64,000 nucleotides of DNA from Billgrantia lactosivorans (GTDB taxonomy: Bacteria > Pseudomonadota > Gammaproteobacteria > Pseudomonadales > Halomonadaceae), in assembly GCF_003254665.1 (NCBI RefSeq), contig NZ_QHGY01000014.1:346-64345 (forward strand). Reading direction: 5' to 3'. The position numbers and the translations under genes were made by a program. The first letter of the stretch is position 1, and each line of letters opens with the position of its first letter. This document shows, piece after piece, positions 1 to 9,421 of the stretch. The notes under the pieces were generated by a model that was not told the DNA's origin, did not search any database, and saw only the letters and a list, made by a program, of their open reading frames with translations.

Positions 1-23
1 ATGTGCGGCGGTGGCTTCGGCAT
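1..23 (-). CDS. N-terminal fragment of an unidentified gene leaving the window
   Basis: Reading leftwards, an ATG at 23-21 follows a strong AGGAGG ribosome site (38-33) with nine bases of spacing. The reading frame stays open for seven codons (M-P-K-P-P-P-H) to the window edge. A gene divergent from gap is therefore likely. In pseudomonads the gene divergent from gap is edd of the Entner-Doudoroff pathway, but seven residues are far too few to identify the product here. Confidence 0.4.
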
Positions 24-387
24 GTCGAGGCGCCTCCTGAAGGGAAGGAAAGGTTGTCAGACTACAACAATAGCCGTTTCGCGGTAAGTTTACTACATCG
101 TGTCCTGGCGCGAGCTGCCCCCTCTTCGCCCTGCATGGGCTGGCGATTTCGCTAGGTTGCGAAGGGTCTCGAGGCGCGCGGGTGAATCCAGGTGGATCGA
201 TTCATCAAACCGCTTATGTTGTAAAGTTACTAAAAAAATCTTGAGTCCCTGATCGGTTTGCGTCACATTTAGGAGACAGACTGACAGGAGCCGCAGGCTG
301 CCCAGCCGGCATCGCCGATGCCCGAACTCTGCCCACCGGCTCTATCCCTACCTGAAAGCTACAGAGACGCTCTGGAGGAGAGAGGAC
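24..387. promoter_or_regulatory. Divergent intergenic region upstream of gap
   Basis: There are 364 bases without a gene. The region holds two related 14-base sequences, at 84-97 (GTAAGTTTACTACA) and 221-234 (GTAAAGTTACTAAA), each with a GTAA-N2-TTAC core. It also holds TTGT-N6-ACAA at 54-67. These look like repeated operator half-sites shared by the two divergent genes. A HexR-type sugar regulator is one guess, because HexR controls gap and edd in pseudomonads, but the spacing does not fit its usual site. No convincing -35/-10 pair was found. Confidence 0.4.
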
Positions 388-1410
388 ATGACGCTCAAGA
401 TCGCCATCAACGGCTTCGGTCGCATCGGTCGCAACGTGCTGCGCGCTCTGTACGAGAACGGCTACCGCAACCGGGTGAAGGTGGTGGCCATCAATGACCT
501 GGGCGACCCCGCCCTCAACGCTCACCTGCTGCGCCACGACACCGTGCACGGTCACTTCCCGTTCAAGGTGACACACGACGAGGAGAGCCTCAGCGTGGAC
601 GGCGACCGCATCGCCATCCTCTCCCAGCGCGATCCGGCCGCGCTGCCGTGGCAGACGCTGGGCGTCGACCTGGTGATGGAGTGCACCGGCCTGTTCACCA
701 AGCGCGAGGCCGCCGCCAAGCACCTCGAGGCCGGCGCCAAGCGCGTATTGATCTCCGCGCCGAGCCCCGACGCCGACGCCACCGTGGTCTACGGCGTCAA
801 CGAAGACGTGCTGGGCCCCGAGCACAAGGTGGTCTCCAACGCCTCCTGCACCACCAACTGCCTGGCACCGGTGGCCAAGGCGCTCAGCGAGACGGTGGGC
901 ATCGAAAACGGCCTGATGACCACGGTGCACGCCTACACCAACGACCAGAACCTCTCCGACGTCTACCACAGCGACCCCTACCGGGCGCGCAGTGCCACCC
1001 ACTCGATGATCCCGACCAAGACCGGCGCCGCCGCCGCGGTGGGCCTGGTGCTGCCGGAGTTGGCCGGCAAGTTCGACGGCCTGGCGGTGCGCGTGCCGGT
1101 GATCAACGTCTCGCTGGTCGATCTGGTCTTCACCGCCAGCCGCGAGACCACCAAGGAGGAGATCAACGCCATCATCGCCAAGGCCGCCGAGGCCTCGCCG
1201 GTCCTCGCGGTCAACGCCCAGCCGCTGGTATCGATCGACTTCAACCACGACGCCCACTCCTCCACCTTCGATGCCAACCACACCCGTGTGAACGGCCGCC
1301 TGGTCAAGGTGATGGCGTGGTACGACAACGAGTGGGGCTTCTCCAACCGCATGCTCGACACCGCCCTGGCCATGCAGGCCGCGAGCGACGCCAAGCGCGA
1401 GGCGGCCTGA
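388..1410 (+). CDS. gap: Type I glyceraldehyde-3-phosphate dehydrogenase
   Basis: Catalyses the NAD-dependent, phosphorylating oxidation of glyceraldehyde 3-phosphate to 1,3-bisphosphoglycerate in the cytoplasm, in glycolysis or gluconeogenesis. The 340 residues have the normal family length. The Rossmann motif GFGRIG is at residues 9-14. The catalytic Cys154 lies in [12 protein letters not shown] and its partner is His181 in TTVHAYTND. The Asp in AINDLG after the second strand favours NAD over NADP. The ATG follows AGGAG at 376-380. The [11 protein letters not shown] segment and the following region resemble pseudomonad Gap rather than E. coli GapA. An erythrose-4-phosphate dehydrogenase role (Epd) is less likely. 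The gene is monocistronic, with a hairpin after the stop. Confidence 0.96.
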   Translation: MTLKIAINGFGRIGRNVLRALYENGYRNRVKVVAINDLGDPALNAHLLRHDTVHGHFPFKVTHDEESLSVDGDRIAILSQRDPAALPWQTLGVDLVMECTGLFTKREAAAKHLEAGAKRVLISAPSPDADATVVYGVNEDVLGPEHKVVSNASCTTNCLAPVAKALSETVGIENGLMTTVHAYTNDQNLSDVYHSDPYRARSATHSMIPTKTGAAAAVGLVLPELAGKFDGLAVRVPVINVSLVDLVFTASRETTKEEINAIIAKAAEASPVLAVNAQPLVSIDFNHDAHSSTFDANHTRVNGRLVKVMAWYDNEWGFSNRMLDTALAMQAASDAKREAA

Positions 1411-1484
1411 GGCCTGGATTGGCCGATCGGCCAGAAGGCTGAATCGGAACGCCGGGGCGGGAAACCGCCCGAGCCGAACAGGTC

Positions 1485-1519
1485 GCGCCTGCCCATGAGC
1501 AGGCGCGGCGCTTTCCCTT
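1485..1519 (+). terminator. Intrinsic terminator after gap
   Basis: An 8-bp perfect stem (GCGCCTGC, 1485-1492, with GCAGGCGC, 1499-1506) and six-base loop is followed by a T-rich CTTTCCCTT. A second, smaller hairpin (GGGCGG-GAAA-CCGCCC, 1455-1470) lies just upstream. They separate the convergent gap and lysC genes. Confidence 0.6.
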
Positions 1520-2824
1520 CTAGCGCTCTTCCGGTATGTGCCAGGTGGCGGGGCAGTCGCGGCTGCGGAACAGACGCTGGGCGGTGGTGGCGTTGCGCCG
1601 CTCGGCCAGTGCCTCGCGACCCTCGCTGAGGATATCCAGCATTCCCCGCTGGGGATGGCGCACGGTCAGCAGCGTCAGCGCCTCCTCGCGATTGACGTCG
1701 TAGTCGGCCTCGAGCGCGCCGATCAGACCCTCGAGCCGCTCGGGCCTGTCGTCCAGACAGAGGGCGAAGCGCATGGCGCTGCTGTCGACCAGGTTGGCGT
1801 GCAGGCCGGCCTCCACCAGGCGGCCCAGGATGTCGTGCTGGCGCGGTTCGTCCATGAACGAGAAGTCGCGCGGGCGCACCTCCACCCAGACCTGGTTCTC
1901 GCGCAGGATGCAGCAGGGGACGTCGGCATCGAAGCGGCGTTCGGCGTCGATCACGCTGGGGGCGGCGTCGGGCGTCTCGAAGGAGCGCACCATCAGCGGG
2001 ATCGATTTTTCCTGAAGCGGCCCCAGCGTCTTGGGGTGGATCACCTTGGCGCCGTGCCAGGCCAGTTCGGTGGCCTCGGCGTAGGAGATCCGCTCGAGCT
2101 GCACGGCGTTGTCGAAGCGCCGCGGGTCGGCGTTGAACAGCCCCGGCACGTCCTTCCAGATCACCACCTCGCGGGCCTCGAGGCAGTGGGCGAAGATCGC
2201 CGCGCTGAAATCGGAGCCCTCGCGGCCCAGCGTGGTCGAATCGCCCTCCGCCGTGCCACCGATGAAGCCCTGGGTCAGGATCACCCGGTCGCTGCCCGCC
2301 AGGCGCTCGCGAACGGCCGCGGCGGTGGCCGGCCAGTCGACGTTCGCGGCCTGATGGCAGGCATCGGTGCGCACCAGCTGGCGGGCGTCTTGCCAGTCGG
2401 TGGCGATGCCGCAGTGGTCGAGCCAGGCCGCGACGAGGGTGGTGGAGATCAGTTCGCCGTAGCAGACGGTCTCGTCGTAGTGCCTGGCGTAGGCATCGCG
2501 GCGGTGCTCGCGGTGCTTGGCGTCGAGCTCGTCGAACAGGGCGTCTATCCGCTCGGCGGGGGAGTCCGGTGAATCGCCGAACAGGGATTCGATCGCCTGG
2601 CGATGCCCGGTCTGCAGCGCCTCGAGGCACTCGCGGTAGTCGTCTCTGCGGCCCTCGTCGCGGGCGGCGGCGAGCAGCGCCTCGAGCTTGTTGGTGGTCT
2701 TGCCCATGGCCGAGACCACCACGACCAGCGGGCGCTCCCGGTGGGCCTCGATCAGCGGGGTCAGGTGGCGAATGGCATCGGCATCCTTGATCGAGGCGCC
2801 GCCGAACTTGAACACGGTCGTCAT
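1520..2824 (-). CDS. lysC: Aspartate kinase, single-domain type
   Basis: Phosphorylates L-aspartate to L-aspartyl-4-phosphate, the first step to aspartate semialdehyde and from there to Lys, Thr, Met, ectoine and carboxyspermidine. The kinase motif KFGGAS is at residues 6-11, with GSDFSAAIFA and WKDVPGLFNADPR further on. The ATG at 2824 was chosen because the protein then begins MTTVFKFGG and GGGAGAG precedes it; an in-frame start 16 codons upstream adds nothing conserved. At 434 residues it has a short, divergent C-terminal regulatory part instead of the usual ACT pair, so feedback control may differ. Its neighbours use aspartate semialdehyde, which suggests a dedicated isozyme; this is inference. 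It may not be the cell's main LysC. Confidence 0.9.
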   Translation of the reverse strand: MTTVFKFGGASIKDADAIRHLTPLIEAHRERPLVVVVSAMGKTTNKLEALLAAARDEGRRDDYRECLEALQTGHRQAIESLFGDSPDSPAERIDALFDELDAKHREHRRDAYARHYDETVCYGELISTTLVAAWLDHCGIATDWQDARQLVRTDACHQAANVDWPATAAAVRERLAGSDRVILTQGFIGGTAEGDSTTLGREGSDFSAAIFAHCLEAREVVIWKDVPGLFNADPRRFDNAVQLERISYAEATELAWHGAKVIHPKTLGPLQEKSIPLMVRSFETPDAAPSVIDAERRFDADVPCCILRENQVWVEVRPRDFSFMDEPRQHDILGRLVEAGLHANLVDSSAMRFALCLDDRPERLEGLIGALEADYDVNREEALTLLTVRHPQRGMLDILSEGREALAERRNATTAQRLFRSRDCPATWHIPEER

Positions 2825-2929
2825 GTCGGGCTCTCCCTGTCTGGTGACGTCGTGCCCTACACCATGGGACATAACGCCGGCCGGGGAAAGGGGAGGCCGG
2901 CATGCCGTGCAAGTGGCGGTGCAGATACG

Positions 2930-2952
2930 AAAAAAGCCCCCGCGGGGGCTTT
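2930..2952 (-). terminator. Intrinsic terminator after nspC
   Basis: The near-perfect palindrome AAAGCCCCCGCGGGGGCTTT (2933-2952) is extended by further A residues on its left, which give a run of T on the minus strand. It sits between the end of nspC and the start of lysC, so lysC probably has its own promoter despite the shared direction. Confidence 0.85.
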
Positions 2953-2967
2953 CTCGTGCCGACGCGC

Positions 2968-4115
<1,148 letters not shown>

Positions 4116-4119
<4 letters not shown>

Positions 4120-5315
4120 GCCAGCGGATCGTGGTCCGGGTCGAGTTCCACCACCTGCCACGGCAGGCCCATGTCGCCGATGCGCGCCATGAAGGGATCG
4201 GGGTCGAGCTGCTCGACGTTGAACACGCCCGCGCCCTTCCAGATGCCTTCCAGCATCAGCATGGCGCCGGTCACCGCCGGCACGCCGGTGGTGTAGGAGA
4301 TCGCCTGGGACTGCACCTCGCGGTAGCAGGCCTCGTGGTCGCAGATGTTGTAGATGTACACCTTGCGCCGCTTGCCGTCCTTGATGCCGTCGGCAATGAT
4401 GCCGATGTTGGTCTTGCCCTTGGTGCGCGGGCCGAGCGAGGCCGGGTCGGGCAGCACCGCCTTGAGGAACTGCAGCGGGGCGATCTCGCAACCGTTCACC
4501 TCGATGGGCTCGATGCTGGTCATGCCGACGTTCTCGAGCACCTTGAGGTGGGTGATGTACTTCTCGGAGAAGGTCATCCAGAAGCGGATGCGCTCCAGTC
4601 CCTTGATGTTCTTGCTGAGCGACTCGAGCTCCTCGTGATAGAGCAGGTAGATGTCCTTCTCGCCGATGCCGTCGAAGTCGAACTTGCGCTTCTCGGCCAG
4701 CGGCGGGGTCTCCTTCCACTCGCCCTTCTCCCAGTAGCGGCCGTTCGCGGTGATCTCGCGAATGTTGATCTCCGGGTTGAAGTTGGTGGCGAAGGGGTAA
4801 CCATGGTCGCCGCCGTTGGCGTCGAGGATGTCGATGCGGTGAATCTCGTCGAACAGGTTCTTCTGGGCGTAGGCGCAGTAGATGTTGGTCATGCCCGGGT
4901 CGAAGCCGCAGCCCAGGGTGGCCATGTTGCCCGCCTCGACGTAGCGGTCGTGGAAGGCCCACTGCTCCTTGTACTCGAACTTGGCCTCGTCCGGGTGCTC
5001 GTAGTTGGCCGTGTCGAGATAGGGCACCCCGGTTCTCAGGCATGCCTCCATGATGGTCAGGTCCTGATAGGGCAACGCCACGTGGATCAGCACGGCCGGC
5101 TTGAACGACTCGATCAGTTGCACGAGGTCGTCGACGCTGTCGGCGTCCACCTGTGCCGTCTGTATGGGACGTTTCAGCTGGGCCGCGATGGCCTTGCACT
5201 TCTCTTCGTTGCGGCTGGCCAGGCAGATCTCGCTGAAGACTTCGGGATGCTGTGCACACTTGTGGGTGACGACGCCTCCGACGCCACCGGCGCCGATAAT
5301 CAGGACTTTGCTCAT
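4116..5315 (-). CDS. Carboxynorspermidine synthase (saccharopine dehydrogenase-like)
   Basis: Reductively condenses L-aspartate 4-semialdehyde with putrescine or 1,3-diaminopropane, using NADPH, to give carboxyspermidine or carboxynorspermidine. It has 399 residues. The N-terminal Rossmann fold has GAGGVGG at residues 8-14, followed by a saccharopine dehydrogenase-type C-terminal half. Coupling to nspC is what separates this assignment from a true saccharopine reductase. The ATG follows GAGAGG. A distinct aspartokinase downstream could feed its aldehyde substrate. The 350-base region upstream is shared with a divergent CRP/FNR-family regulator, the obvious candidate controller, though nothing in the sequence proves this. 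Confidence 0.9.
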
Positions 5316-5665
5316 GGGCCTCTCGAATCCAGATCGGGAATGTCTATGAAAGGGTAGGGTCTTATCGGATTTTCGGCCATCTCGTCATGCCCGTGCCCGA
5401 TGCCAACCCGGTCTTGCATCGCTTGCGCGCTGATGATGGCCCCCAGCGCAGCCGGGAGCAAGTGATTTTGTCCTGCCGCATTAGACCAAAGCAGGGGTGG
5501 GGGAAGGGTCGTGGCCTCTCGGGCGGGCGGTGGCCGGAGGCCGCCACGGTGGAGGTGTGCCGACGATCGTCCGGCCATTATCGAGCGTCGATAACCTGCG
5601 TTATGAATCTCTATATAAGCTTGTGTTTTAGTATGCTTCGACCTAACAAGCCGGAGAGGCAGAGC
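5316..5665. promoter_or_regulatory. Divergent promoter region between the carboxyspermidine genes and a CRP/FNR regulator
   Basis: These 350 non-coding bases include a perfect interrupted palindrome, TTATCGA-GCG-TCGATAA, at 5578-5594, about 70 bases before the regulator's start codon. An AT-rich stretch with TATATAAG follows at about 5610-5618 and is a plausible -10 region. The palindrome has the size and shape of a CRP/FNR-dimer operator, but its half-site matches neither the Crp (TGTGA) nor the Fnr (TTGAT) consensus exactly. Nothing else was recognised here. Confidence 0.5.
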
Positions 5666-6409
5666 GTGACCCTACTCGACAGTGTTGTGATGCAGGGACT
5701 TGGCCGTCACGGAGCGCTGACGGAGGAGGACAAGACCCTGTTGCTGGGCCTCGAGCTCAATCCAAGGCGCGTGTCGGCCGGGGAGGTTCTGTGGCAGGAG
5801 AGTGCCGACGTGGACCTGTTCTGCGTGATCAAGGAGGGGTGGGCCTACTCCTACCGCAACCTGGGCAACGGCTCGATGCAGATCCTCAAGGTCTACCTGC
5901 CGGGCGATATCATCGGCATGCGGGACTTCGGTTTCGCCCGGCGCCTGGCGGGGGTGGCGATGATCAACGAGGGCGTGATCTGCCCCTTCACCCACCAGCA
6001 GCTGTTCGAGATTTTCGGCTGTTCCCCGGCCCTGGCTGTCGGCCTCATCGCCATGACGGTGCGCCAGCAGGCGATACTCACCGAGCGCCTGGTCTACCTG
6101 GGCCGCTACGCCGCCCACGAGCGTCTGGCGCACTTCCTCTACGAGCTCTACCTGCGCCTCAAGCGGATCGGCGCGGTGGAGGACAACGGCTTCTTCATGC
6201 CGCTGTCCCAGGAGCAGGTCGGCGATGCGCTGGGGCTGAGCGCGGTGCACGTGAGCCGCACCTTCTCGATGCTGCGCGACGAGGGCCTGGTCGTGCGCGA
6301 CCGCCAGCACGTGACGCTGCCCGACCCCGAGGCGCTGGCGCGGCTGGTCGAGTTCAACGACACCTACATCGACGAGGCCCTGCCGGCGGTGTTCCAGAGT
6401 TTCACCTAG
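5666..6409 (+). CDS. CRP/FNR-family transcriptional regulator
   Basis: A DNA-binding regulator with an N-terminal cyclic-nucleotide-binding-like beta barrel (about residues 25-145), a dimer helix and a C-terminal winged helix. The recognition part reads LSQEQVGDALGLSAVHVSRTF. The GTG at 5666 was preferred because GGAGAGG lies six bases upstream and the protein (247 residues) then has family length; the in-frame ATG at 5633 has no ribosome site. It lacks the N-terminal cysteine cluster of Fnr, so it is probably not an iron-sulfur oxygen sensor. The ligand is unknown. It is transcribed alone and ends at a strong bidirectional terminator. Confidence 0.85.
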   Translation: MTLLDSVVMQGLGRHGALTEEDKTLLLGLELNPRRVSAGEVLWQESADVDLFCVIKEGWAYSYRNLGNGSMQILKVYLPGDIIGMRDFGFARRLAGVAMINEGVICPFTHQQLFEIFGCSPALAVGLIAMTVRQQAILTERLVYLGRYAAHERLAHFLYELYLRLKRIGAVEDNGFFMPLSQEQVGDALGLSAVHVSRTFSMLRDEGLVVRDRQHVTLPDPEALARLVEFNDTYIDEALPAVFQSFT

Positions 6410-6422
6410 GAGGGCCTCGGAA

Positions 6423-6454
6423 ACGAAAAAAGCACCCGAGGGTGCTTTTTTCGT
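6423..6454. terminator. Bidirectional intrinsic terminator
   Basis: A perfect stem (ACGAAAAAAGCACCC, 6423-6437, with GGTGCTTTTTTCGT, ending 6454) is closed by a tiny loop. It has six T on the plus strand and six A that become T on the minus strand. It serves the CRP/FNR gene from the left and ssrA from the right. Confidence 0.92.
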
Positions 6455-6462
6455 TGCTGAAT

Positions 6463-6842
6463 TGGTGGAGGCGGCGGGGATCGAACCCGCGTCCGCCGGT
6501 ACTCGCTCTTCGGCTCTACATGCTTAGGTCCGTCTTTTCGTTTAACGCTGCTGGCTCCGACGGGCAGGATCCAGCAACGCGATTCCTCTAAGGTTTAGCG
6601 ATTGGCGAGAGGACACCACCAACCGCGATCCCATCAGTCTTGGCTCATATCCCCTCCGCGATGAATGGGCACATCGCTTTGGGGCCGGACTAGAAGCTAA
6701 CAGCTATTAAGCTGCCAGCGCGCCCTGAGCGTAGGTGTCGTCGTTTGCGACTATTTAGTCGTGATGTTGGATTTACGAGATACATCACGCTCTCGGCATG
6801 CACCTAGGAGGTTGTCACCGGCGTCGAAGCCATGTCGCCCCC
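6463..6842 (-). ncRNA. ssrA: Transfer-messenger RNA (tmRNA)
   Basis: Rescues ribosomes stalled on broken mRNA, together with SmpB. The 5' end GGGGGCG (6842 downwards) pairs with CGCCTCC before the encoded ACCA 3' end at 6463 to form a 7-bp acceptor stem containing one G-U pair. The T-arm GGTTCGATCC is present. The tag frame runs from GCA at 6748 to TAA ending at 6707 and encodes ANDDTYAQGALAA. That is thirteen residues, longer than the ten-residue ANDENYALAA type of enteric bacteria, and it ends with the normal ALAA degron. The total length is 380 bases. smpB lies just upstream on the same strand, the usual partnership. Confidence 0.97.
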
Positions 6843-6964
6843 GTAGCAGGCCCATCTTACCGCATGGGCAACGCTATGACACCTGTTGGGTGGAGTGGTT
6901 CCTGCCTTTCCCCGATATTTGCCGATTCCCGGGAGCCACCCTCCGTGTCTCCCACTCCGACACC

Positions 6965-7456
6965 TCATGCCTTGGTATGTTCCCGCATGATGCGACCCTT
7001 CTGGCGCTGCCAGTCGCGGTCCTTCTCGGTGGCGCGCTTGTCGTGCAGCTTCTTGCCCGTCACCAGGGCCAGTTCGCACTTCACCCGGTTGCCCTTCCAG
7101 TACAGCTTGAGCGGCACGCAGGTATGCCCCTTCTCCTGCGAGCGCGAGAAGATCCTGGCGATCTCCTTCTTGTGCAGCAGCAGCTTGCGCGTGCGCGAGG
7201 GATCGGCGATCTCGTGGGTACTGGCGGTGTTGAGCGGCGTGATGTGGCTGCCCAGCAGCCAGGCCTCGCCGTCCTTCACCAGGATATAGGTATCGGTGAG
7301 CTGGGCCTTGCCGGCACGCAGGCTCTTCACCTCCCAGCCGGCCAGCACCAGGCCGGCCTCGAAGGTCTCGTCGATGTGGTACTCGAAGCGAGCCTTCTTG
7401 TTCTGGGCGATGACGCTGCTGCCGGGACCCTTGCCCTTGCCTTTCTTGTTGGCCAT
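6965..7456 (-). CDS. smpB: SsrA-binding protein
   Basis: Binds the tRNA-like domain of tmRNA and carries it to the stalled ribosome for trans-translation. It has 163 residues, the usual length. The conserved start of the beta barrel ([20 protein letters not shown]) and the [14 protein letters not shown] segment are present. The basic C-terminal tail that enters the mRNA channel contains [13 protein letters not shown]. It lies 122 bases upstream of ssrA on the same strand and is divergent from ratA. Confidence 0.97.
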   Translation of the reverse strand: MANKKGKGKGPGSSVIAQNKKARFEYHIDETFEAGLVLAGWEVKSLRAGKAQLTDTYILVKDGEAWLLGSHITPLNTASTHEIADPSRTRKLLLHKKEIARIFSRSQEKGHTCVPLKLYWKGNRVKCELALVTGKKLHDKRATEKDRDWQRQKGRIMREHTKA

Positions 7457-7582
7457 GGAACCTCATGTCATGTTCTGCCGTGGCACGCTGCCTTCGATGT
7501 GGGGGGAAGCGTGGTACCATTCAAGGCGTGAAATAACCGCTCATGATACGCCCTGGGCACTGTGAAGTCAGCGGAGAGCTCA

Positions 7583-8017
7583 ATGCCAATGGTCAATCGG
7601 TCCGCCCTGGTGCGGCACACCCCTCAGGACATGTTCGAACTGGTCAACGACTTCGAGCGCTATCCCGAGTTCCTGCCGGGCTGTCGGCGGGCACGGCTGC
7701 TCGAGCGCGACGAGTCGCACCTGATCGGTGAGATGACCCTGGGGCGGGCGGGCCTGGAGCAGAGCTTCACCACGCGCAACGACCTGATCGAGCCGGAGCG
7801 CATCGAGATGTCGCTGGTCAGTGGGCCCTTCAAGCGCCTGCGCGGGCGCTGGCTGTTCCTGCCGATGGGCGAGGGCGCCTGCAAGGTGTGCCTGGAGCTG
7901 GAGTTCGAGTTCGCTAACCGCCTGCTGGGCATGGCCTTCGGCAAGCTCTTCCAGCAGGTGGCCGGCCAGCTCGTCGACGCCTTCACCCGTCGCGCCGACG
8001 AACTGTACGGGCGCTGA
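7583..8017 (+). CDS. ratA: RatA/Coq10-type START-domain protein
   Basis: A small START-like (polyketide cyclase/Coq10) protein of 144 residues. The E. coli homologue RatA (YfjG) was reported to block 70S subunit association, while the mitochondrial relatives bind ubiquinone and assist respiration; either role is possible here. The family signature LVNDFERYPEFLPGC begins near residue 20. The ATG at 7583 was chosen over one seven codons upstream because GGAGAG at 7573-7578 sits at the right distance. The rnfH gene begins one base after its stop, and the smpB/ratA/rnfH arrangement matches many gammaproteobacteria. Confidence 0.9.
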   Translation: MPMVNRSALVRHTPQDMFELVNDFERYPEFLPGCRRARLLERDESHLIGEMTLGRAGLEQSFTTRNDLIEPERIEMSLVSGPFKRLRGRWLFLPMGEGACKVCLELEFEFANRLLGMAFGKLFQQVAGQLVDAFTRRADELYGR

Positions 8018-8018
8018 C

Positions 8019-8315
8019 GTGGGTCTCGCGGTGGAAGTCGCCTTCGCCCTGCCCGACCGGCAGCAGGTAGTCGCGCTGGAGGTGGCGCCGGGCACCACGG
8101 CGCGCCAGGCCGTCGCCCTGGCCGAGCTCGAGAGGCGCTTCCCCGAGGTGCCGGCCGCGTTCTTCGCCGAGGCGGACCTGGGCATCTTCGGCAAGCGGCT
8201 GCGCGACCCCGACGACCACCGCCTGCGCGCCGGCGACCGGGTCGAGGTCTACCGTCCGCTCGAGATCGACCCCAAGCAGGCGCGCGCTCGGCGCGCGGCG
8301 CGTGCCGGGCGCTAG
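8019..8315 (+). CDS. rnfH: RnfH-family ubiquitin-fold protein
   Basis: A 98-residue member of the RnfH (UPF0125, beta-grasp) family, named for association with Rnf electron-transport genes but of unknown biochemical role. The conserved core includes VEVAFALPDRQ, IFGKRL and GDRVEVYRPLEIDPKQARRRRA-like residues near the C-terminus. Translation most likely starts at the GTG at 8019, one base after the ratA stop, which implies coupling. No rnf genes are nearby. Confidence 0.88.
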   Translation: MGLAVEVAFALPDRQQVVALEVAPGTTARQAVALAELERRFPEVPAAFFAEADLGIFGKRLRDPDDHRLRAGDRVEVYRPLEIDPKQARARRAARAGR

Positions 8316-8330
8316 CGAGAGACGCCTGGG

Positions 8331-8825
8331 CTAGAGCGCGGGGGAGCTGGAAGCCGGCTCGCCGCCCTGCGGCACGGTGCCGCCCGCGTCCGGGGCGCGT
8401 TCGGGCGTGCGTTCCGGGGTGGCTTCGGGCTGGCCCTGGGGCATCATGCCGGCGGGGTCGGCGCTCTCCGCCGCCGGGCCGATGTCGTCCTGCGCACGCA
8501 GCTCGATGTCCTCGGAGAAGTCGCCCTCCTGCTGGACGTTGGCCAGGCGCTCGCCGTCGAAGGTCAGCGTCAGTCGGCGCTGCTGCACGCCGCCGTAGGC
8601 CTCGTCGAGGCGGAAGACGTAGTCCCACTGGTTGGCATCGAAGGGCGCTTCCAGCAGCGGCCTGCCCAGCAGGCCGACGACCTGCGTGCGGGTCAGGCCG
8701 GGCTGGAGCTGCTGGACCATGCCCTCGGTGATGTAGTTGCCCTGGGGGAGGTCGCGCTTGTAGACGCAGCCGCTGACCACGGTCAGGGCGATGACGAGAG
8801 GGATGGTTTTGATCAGCTTTTGCAT
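8331..8825 (-). CDS. bamE: Outer-membrane assembly lipoprotein BamE
   Basis: A small lipoprotein of the BAM complex that inserts beta-barrel proteins into the outer membrane. The signal peptide ends in VVSGC, giving a lipidated Cys20 after cleavage. The SmpA/OmlA domain follows, with GNYIT, LQPGLTRTQV and LLGRPL. The 164 residues exceed the usual 110 or so: from about residue 108 there is an added low-complexity tail rich in Pro, Glu, Gln and Gly. It is divergent from fur with only 72 bases between them, a conserved arrangement in gammaproteobacteria. The ATG at 8825 was chosen because the signal peptide begins there. Confidence 0.93.
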   Translation of the reverse strand: MQKLIKTIPLVIALTVVSGCVYKRDLPQGNYITEGMVQQLQPGLTRTQVVGLLGRPLLEAPFDANQWDYVFRLDEAYGGVQQRRLTLTFDGERLANVQQEGDFSEDIELRAQDDIGPAAESADPAGMMPQGQPEATPERTPERAPDAGGTVPQGGEPASSSPAL

Positions 8826-8897
8826 TTGTGTCCGTTCTTCACTATCGTGGATTCGGTCGATCATACCCGACCCTACCTGATACTGCGAAGAGCGACC

Positions 8898-9344
8898 ATG
8901 GCCGACCAGAACCATGAACTGCGCAAGGCGGGCCTCAAGGTCACCTTGCCCCGAGTGAAGATCCTGCAGATTCTCGAGAATGCCACGGGCCAGCACCACC
9001 TGAGCGCCGAGGATGTCTACAAGACCCTGCTGGAAGCCGGGGAAGATGTCGGCCTGGCCACCGTCTATCGCGTGCTGACCCAGTTCGAGTCGGCCGGGCT
9101 GGTGATTCGCCACAACTTCGATGGCGGCCACGCCGTGTTCGAGATCTCCCAGGAGGAGCACCACGACCACATGGTGTGTCTCGACAGCGGCGAGATCATC
9201 GAGTTCTTCGACGAGACCATCGAGCGCCGCCAGAAGGAGATCGCCGAGGAGCACGGCTTCGAGCTCGTCGACCATGCCCTGGTGCTCTACGTGCGCCCGC
9301 GGGGCTCCAGTGCCACGCGCCAGGAAGGCGCGCCGCGCAAGTAA
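8898..9344 (+). CDS. fur: Ferric uptake regulator
   Basis: An iron-responsive repressor of siderophore and iron-uptake genes. It has 148 residues: an N-terminal winged helix (AGLKVTLPRVKIL, then VGLATVYRVL) and a C-terminal metal-binding dimer domain with HHDH at residues 88-91. The first Cys of the E. coli structural zinc pair is present (Cys94), but the second is Ser97 (CLDS), as in pseudomonad Fur, so the Cys4 zinc site is absent. The ATG at 8898 matches the start of pseudomonad Fur; an in-frame ATG upstream would run through the promoter shared with bamE. Confidence 0.96.
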   Translation: MADQNHELRKAGLKVTLPRVKILQILENATGQHHLSAEDVYKTLLEAGEDVGLATVYRVLTQFESAGLVIRHNFDGGHAVFEISQEEHHDHMVCLDSGEIIEFFDETIERRQKEIAEEHGFELVDHALVLYVRPRGSSATRQEGAPRK

Positions 9345-9367
9345 CCGCCTTCGCTCGACGACACGAC

Positions 9368-9400
9368 ACGGCCCCGATCCTCATCGGGGCCGTTTGCGTT
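9368..9400 (+). terminator. Intrinsic terminator after fur
   Basis: An 11-bp perfect stem (ACGGCCCCGAT, 9368-9378, with ATCGGGGCCGT, 9383-9393) and CCTC loop is followed by TTGCGTT. It lies between the convergent fur and recN genes. Confidence 0.8.
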
Positions 9401-9421
9401 GGGCGCGGCGGGCCGCCGTCG

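Noticed and set aside
214-1281. Long minus-strand frame across gap
   Set aside because: It is a shadow of the GAPDH gene: low-complexity Val/Gly/His composition, no family resemblance and no ribosome site, while the plus frame has all catalytic motifs.
5387-5665. N-terminal extension of the CRP/FNR protein
   Set aside because: The extra 93 codons cover the AT-rich promoter and the palindrome; the GTG at 5666 has the ribosome site and gives the family length.
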